Under the pieces are notes generated by a model. The model searched no databases. It saw nothing but the letters and a program-made list of their open reading frames with translations, and was not told the DNA's origin. Shown piece by piece: positions 7,616 through 11,409 of a DNA stretch of 11,409 nucleotides. This DNA is from Isohypsibius dastychi (Eukaryota > Tardigrada > Eutardigrada > Parachela > Isohypsibiidae), in assembly GCA_034696485.1 (NCBI GenBank), contig JAQIWT010001307.1, forward strand, positions 1-11,409, written 5' to 3'. The stretch's first letter is position 1. Each line of letters begins with the position of its first letter. The position numbers were made by a program, and so were the translations under genes.

Positions 7616-7684
7616 TACCATGAAAGAAGACTATTTCCGTCTACCCTAATATACGCAAAACGACGTCCAACTCCGTCCGCTGGG
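7616..7684 (-). repeat. Left arm of a 69-bp inverted duplication
   Basis: The reverse complement of this segment matches 8409-8477 without gaps at 64 of 69 positions. Translated in the frame of the right arm it reads QRTELDVVLRILG-stop-TEIVFFHG, so it has a TAG where the right arm has TGG. The match ends sharply at both sides. Confidence 0.85.
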
Positions 7685-7784
7685 CAAGTATCGTACAGGG
7701 AATAACACACTTACGCCATTATTCATCAAAAACACAAACAACACACCACCACCAGATATGCGCATTTTCAAATCGCTAGTTAGA

Positions 7785-8230
7785 GGTCTCAAAAATGCTT
7801 TTCAAAGTTGCTAGTCCGAAACTAGCATAAATGGCTTTGAAAGCAACATCCGCCAGACCAGATTCAGAAGGGAAACTGCTTAGACTTGAGCATTTTTCTA
7901 GGAAAAGCAGCTTTGGTTTCAAACCTTGCAGACCAGCATCTTTGGAGCATTTCCAATGCTACAAGATGAACAATATTGCGAAAAGATGCCTTTTCTTGCT
8001 GTCATGTGGACTTCATGTAAGAAAACTCACTTGAGAACAGTATTGTTGATAATAGAGCAAAATGCTAATACCAGTTTATCATGATAGAAAACACTAACAA
8101 GGAAATTGCCTTGGAAAAAAGTTTCAAAAATGCTTCAACTCAAAAATGCTCAAAAGCGCTCTAAAAGAAGTAACAGACTCTGACCCAAACATTTTCGATT
8201 AAAGAACTGCTTTGTCCAGAGCATTTTTCA
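7785..8230. repeat. Cluster of AAATGCT / AGCATTT motifs on both strands
   Basis: AAATGCT or its complement occurs near 7791, 7890, 7948, 8060, 8127, 8143 and 8219, mostly as AAAAATGCTY. A longer diverged duplication places CCAGACCAGAT...GAGCATTTTTC (from 7854) beside CAGACCAGCAT...GAGCATTTCC (from 7929). A 67-codon ORF at 7831-8034 repeats LEHF because of this and is unlikely to be a gene. Confidence 0.45.
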
Positions 8231-8266
8231 ATTTTTAAAATTTTCAAAATTTATCATCCGTGGCAT

Positions 8267-8328
8267 AAAAGAATAAGGGAGAAGACGAGAGAAAAGAAAA
8301 ATCAGAAAAGGAAGAGAAAGGGAGAAAG
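8267..8328 (+). repeat. 62-base polypurine tract
   Basis: Only four pyrimidines occur among 62 bases (at 8274, 8286, 8302 and 8303). The sequence is of the GAGAAAAG type and is followed directly by two CTTTGTTTTG repeats. Such tracts can form triplexes and often arise by slippage. Confidence 0.7.
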
Positions 8329-8332
8329 TACT

Positions 8333-8734
8333 TTGTTTTGCTTTGTTTTGAAATTTGGCTTCGGGCACAAGTACCCCTTTCCAACAGAGGGTAGCTTACT
8401 CGCAAACCCCCAGCGGACGGATTTGGACGTCGTTTTGCGTATAATAGGGTGGACGGAAATAGTCGTCATTCATGGTACGAATTCTCCTTATTCTGTCACA
8501 AAGGAAATTTGTTGGTTAATTCCGGATTATTTTATTTATGATTTAAAAATTCACGAGCAGAAATGTTCAAAATTTTTTCATAAAACGGCTGAAATATCAT
8601 TTTTCAAACAGTACGAAACTGAAAAAATTGAATTTTTGTCCGAAGATCGCAAAGTTTTTGAGGCTATAGAACTGTTTGGCTCTGCAATGGTTTTCACTGA
8701 TTTCTCATTACAAGCTCAAACACACTACAAATAA
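8333..8734 (+). CDS. 133-codon open frame, candidate exon of unknown gene
   Basis: The frame is open from about 8333 to TAA 8732-8734. A CCCCTTTCCAACAG tract ends near 8384 and could be a splice acceptor, in which case the coding part starts there rather than at the T-rich beginning. The text DLDVVLRIIGWTEIVVIHGT resembles the segment ahead of the first strand crossover in ANF-receptor / glutamate-receptor ligand-binding folds (a ...LL..FGW..V.II... pattern). The similarity is short and I hold it loosely. The middle part is rich in Lys, Glu and Phe. The 69-bp stretch coding for that text has an inverted second copy at 7616-7684. The frame might therefore be a duplicated exon, or chance coding across a repeat arm. 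Confidence 0.35.
   Translation: MFCFVLKFGFGHKYPFPTEGSLLANPQRTDLDVVLRIIGWTEIVVIHGTNSPYSVTKEICWLIPDYFIYDLKIHEQKCSKFFHKTAEISFFKQYETEKIEFLSEDRKVFEAIELFGSAMVFTDFSLQAQTHYK
8409..8477 (+). repeat. Right arm of a 69-bp inverted duplication
   Basis: This is the partner of 7616-7684 (five mismatches, no gaps). In the open frame here the differences between arms are Asp/Glu, Ile/Leu, Trp/stop, Val/Phe and Ile/Phe. The two arms enclose 724 bp. No target-site duplication is visible next to the outer ends. Confidence 0.85.
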
Positions 8735-9159
8735 ATCCAGATTATGGTTTTTGGTTCCAAGGTCAACCCATGTGAAACTAATTCATAAACTTACTAGCAA
8801 CTGTTCCGGATCAACTTCTAAGAGTCATTTGATGATACAGTAAATTAGTTTACGAGACTATGTATGTATTTTATTTCGTTAAATTGTATCAGGTGGCCCT
8901 AACGGAGGAAAAAATTCAAAAATATTTAAATGTTCTTCCAGTCTACTGGAAGCCCGAGATCACAGAGAGCGAGTAAAAAACGGTTTTTTTTTGCATGGAC
9001 GCTTCCAAAATTTGGTACATTTTCACTGATCTTCCTATGTAGAAAAGCCAGCGTTAAATGGGAATAATTTTAAATTTGGTGGGTTTATCTCGATAGCGAT
9101 TTCGCGCAGGAAATCAATTCCACAGCAAAACAAATGTTTGGAGCTACACAACAATATAC
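8735..9159. other. Intergenic, nothing recognisable
   Basis: AT-rich sequence with a T9 run near 8985. No frame, RNA gene or clear repeat was found. Confidence 0.4.
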
Positions 9160-9780
9160 GAATATACATATTTATTGTTGTTATTCGAATTATTATTTCA
9201 AATAAACTCGGAAAACGAACGTATGTTAATGAATAATCAGCGTTAACTGATTAATTACTAGCACTGAAACGAAACAAACGATAAAATCGAAAGACAATCA
9301 TGGAAAATGAATTCCAAAAATTTACAACACTGCAAAAATCACCATCACAACGCTACAAGAACGAAGCTTGCACGGAATCTGTAATTCATTATTTCGAATT
9401 CAGTAAATCAAATCAGAAAACTCTGTATACTTATGAGTAATTAAGTTAACATTCTATGGGCGAATAAAAGCAAGCCGCAGAATCGAAAAGCAATCATGGA
9501 TAACAATTTTGAGAAATCTATCATCACTACAAAAAAACGGAGCTTGCACAAATTCCGTCATTGATCAGTTCATGTTTAATCCATAATATCGAAAACAATA
9601 TGCATATTTGCATACTACTTATTGATCAGCGTATTCTTATGAGTGCACTCTAAGAAAATTTATCGAAAATAAATTTCGAAACCTTAAGAAGATCAAAAAC
9701 GGAGTTTGCACGAAATCCGTAAATGATTATTTCAAATGAACTCCATAAAATCAAAAATTATCCAAACACTAATTAATAAT
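9160..9780 (+). repeat. Tandem degenerate repeat array, units about 162-196 bp
   Basis: GCTTGCAC-like blocks occur at 9366, 9542 and 9704 (176 and 162 bp apart), each followed by a TCCGT/TCTGTAA and an ATTATTTC-like block. CAATCATGG blocks occur at 9294 and 9490 (196 bp). The first part (9160-9290) matches the second half of a unit, including CAGCGTTAACTGATTAATTA. There are about three and a half units, much diverged. It is the same family as 6101-6375 and, inverted, 6815-7340. Confidence 0.65.
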
Positions 9781-9785
9781 TAGAT

Positions 9786-9932
9786 ATGAACCAGAGAAAA
9801 ATCCTAAAATCAAAAAAGAGTCAATTACGGACTGCCGAATCTCAACATCCAAATCGAATGCCTGCGATAGTGCTCGATATAATATCAGAACGTTGCGATA
9901 CACCGACGGAAGATTTTTATTGTCAACCGCAA
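9786..9932 (+). CDS. Weak candidate first exon, 49 codons
   Basis: An ATG at 9786, just after the repeat array, opens 49 codons (KKSQLRTAESQHPNRMPAI, then VLDIISERCDTPTEDFYCQ) that end at a good donor, CAA|GTAAGG (9933), in phase 0. A strong acceptor, GTGTTTTTCTGCAG, ends at 10340. It leads in frame to RNTDPIFLLKNLEINKTNL and a TGA at 10398-10400. The resulting 68-residue product matches nothing I know. Splice-site agreement in AT-rich DNA can arise by chance. Confidence 0.2.
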
Positions 9933-10066
9933 GTAAGGAAGGCATTCTTTACTACGAAAATAGTCTTTATTATCTTGAAGACTCGATGCACTCACTTCCG
10001 TTCAGTTAATTATATTAATCAATAAAAAACATTTTTCACTTTCACGTTTATTTTGTTTTTGATGGC

Positions 10067-10258
10067 ATGGTTGATTTCAAAGAATTTTCGGTTTTTGTAT
10101 TCCCGTTTGATAGAAGAATTGCTGTAGTTATAGACCGGTTGATCTGGCAGAACAATAACGGGAGAGAACAAAACCGTGTAGAATTTAAACGACAACAACA
10201 TTGGACGGGATATGATAGAGAAATTAACATAAACTATCGTCTTCATTTCTCTCGATAA
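10067..10258 (+). CDS. Weak 63-codon ORF, no known family
   Basis: This frame starts with MVDFKEFSVFVFPFDRR and ends with ININYRLHFSR. Its composition is protein-like, but it overlaps a minus frame (10019-10267) and would fall within the intron proposed for the 9786 model. There is no signal peptide or motif that I can identify. Confidence 0.15.
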   Translation: MVDFKEFSVFVFPFDRRIAVVIDRLIWQNNNGREQNRVEFKRQQHWTGYDREININYRLHFSR

Positions 10259-10259
10259 A

Positions 10260-11360
10260 TCAAGCATTATTTATTTTTCTGATAACTGACAGTTTGACCG
10301 AGTTCTGCATAGCCTGCAAAACTTCCGTGTTTTTCTGCAGAGAAACACTGACCCAATTTTTCTGTTAAAAAATCTGGAAATAAATAAAACGAACTTGTGA
10401 AATCGGGAAAAATCTCGGACTATCAAGATGAACCTGAGATTGAATCCAAGCGAGATAAAAACACTTTTCATTGATTACGAAAATACCTAACATTTAACAG
10501 TCTTTCCATAAAATACGGGATATCGTAGCTCTGATCAATGACAAATGAACCAACCGGAAGTGAGAAACCTGACATTTATCATTACACGTACGATTTGCTC
10601 AACTCACGTTGCTGATGACGTATATGCAGAATGAGTGAATAAACAAGTGTTTTAGATAAATGCGTCTTATCCAGAACGAACAATCTCTTGGGCGATGATT
10701 TTACATGATTCCTTGTCTCCCTTTTTTGCGCAATCTTCCAGCGACGTTTTGGCTTGTTATTCTTCTCGCTGCACATCTGCAGTCACATTTTATCAACACA
10801 AAACTGAAAAAGAAGTTTGCATTTGCAAGTCATTACTTCAACTTGGACGAACGATATCTCGAGCCATGAGAGAATGCTGTAGGGATGCAAAGAGATCTAT
10901 AAGCGAAACTTTGATAATTCAGAAAATCACAACAAACATTCTCAACTTAAATCAACATTCCTGATGTCGATAAAAAATAGAGGAAAGGATTGTAGATCTG
11001 ATAAATAACGCAAACTCGTGAATGAAGAAGAAATGAAAGAAAGACACAACACAAAGACGTCCGAAATGAATGGCGAGAACAGAAAACAGAAGCAGGCAAA
11101 ATGGCGAATGTGATGTGTGGAAGAATGAATGGGTGAGCATGTGGACCAGTGGGTGAGTGAGCGGGTGGGTGAGTGGGCGAATTTAAACGTGAGCGAGAGA
11201 CATTTGATAGAGAGCAGACAGACTTTTGGGAGAGACTCGGGAAAGTATGAATTTGCAGGAGGGCGGAGTCACTTACATTGTAAATCGATAGAGACCAGAG
11301 AGACTTTTTGCTACTTTTTTCACCGATACTTTAGGAGGTCGAAATGCGATACGCTCTAAA
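10260..11360. other. Gene-poor right end with scattered short frames
   Basis: Frames of 62-89 codons occur on both strands. The longest, plus 10695-10964, contains CKSLLQLGRTISRAMRECCR and has acceptor-like CTTCCAG and CTGCAG sites upstream of it. None has a recognisable domain. At 11131-11180 there are three GGGTGAG repeats (11131, 11151, 11167), and 11000-11100 is purine-rich. Confidence 0.35.
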
Positions 11361-11362
11361 GT

Positions 11363-11385
11363 CCCCCCCCCCTGGGGGGGGGGGG
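11363..11385. repeat. C10-T-G12 homopolymer hairpin
   Basis: Ten C, one T, then twelve G form a near-perfect inverted repeat of pure C against pure G. The flanks GT...AC extend the pairing by two bases. This could form a very stable hairpin, or mark the junction of two elements with G-rich ends. It is also a place where assemblies often go wrong. Confidence 0.85.
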
Positions 11386-11409
11386 ACAAAACTTTGTTTG
11401 CTAAACTGG

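Noticed and set aside
10952-11359. Overlapping ORFs of 62-76 codons on both strands
   Set aside because: They are low-complexity (Phe/Ser-rich on the minus strand, GTGA-type DNA repeats on the plus strand) with no motif.
1-11409. CRISPR array, phage, integron, viral polymerase or transposase genes
   Set aside because: No regular short repeats with unique spacers exist and no catalytic motifs were recognised in any frame. The intron structure points to an animal genome.

Overview
The window looks like nuclear DNA of an invertebrate animal. It is AT-rich, has no bacterial operon structure or Shine-Dalgarno sites, and carries GT-AG introns of about 55-110 bp next to one of about 600 bp. It also has degenerate nucleosome-length repeats and four long G/C homopolymer runs. 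The style of the genes (a degenerate LRR protein of the kind often linked to F-boxes, and an ankyrin-like/SOCS-box protein) would suit an arthropod such as a springtail. That placement is inference; nothing in the window fixes the species.

Layout. 20-975 (+) holds a leucine-rich-repeat-like reading frame broken by one in-frame stop and two frame changes, most likely a pseudogene. It is followed by a 20-base G run. 1027-1858 has short competing open frames on both strands, none convincing. 2059-2692 (-) is the end of a multi-exon gene of unknown family, with two introns whose phases fit. Candidate upstream exons of the same or a neighbouring minus gene lie at 2829-3107 and 3211-3297. 3364-5373 (+) is the best gene in the window: two exons joined by a 596-bp phase-2 intron, encoding an ankyrin-like region and an internal SOCS box with a clear Elongin-BC motif. 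The protein is probably an ECS-type (Cullin-5) ubiquitin ligase substrate receptor. Its intron contains a C16 tract abutting a CAG, which could serve a stop-containing cryptic exon.

From 5374 onward the sequence is mostly non-coding. It contains a cruciform-like fold-back (about 5959-6045), copies of a degenerate repeat of about 165-195 bp in both orientations (6101-6375 +, 6815-7340 -, 9160-9780 +), and a 69-bp inverted duplication at 93% identity (7616-7684 against 8409-8477). The right arm of that duplication lies inside a 133-codon open frame. There is also a 62-base polypurine tract. The last 1.6 kb has only weak ORFs and ends in a C10-T-G12 hairpin.

The genes do not form a pathway. The coherent story is a probable ubiquitin-ligase adaptor beside a decayed LRR gene and an antisense neighbour, embedded in repeat-rich DNA. 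I found no defence system, viral cassette or autonomous transposase that I can support.
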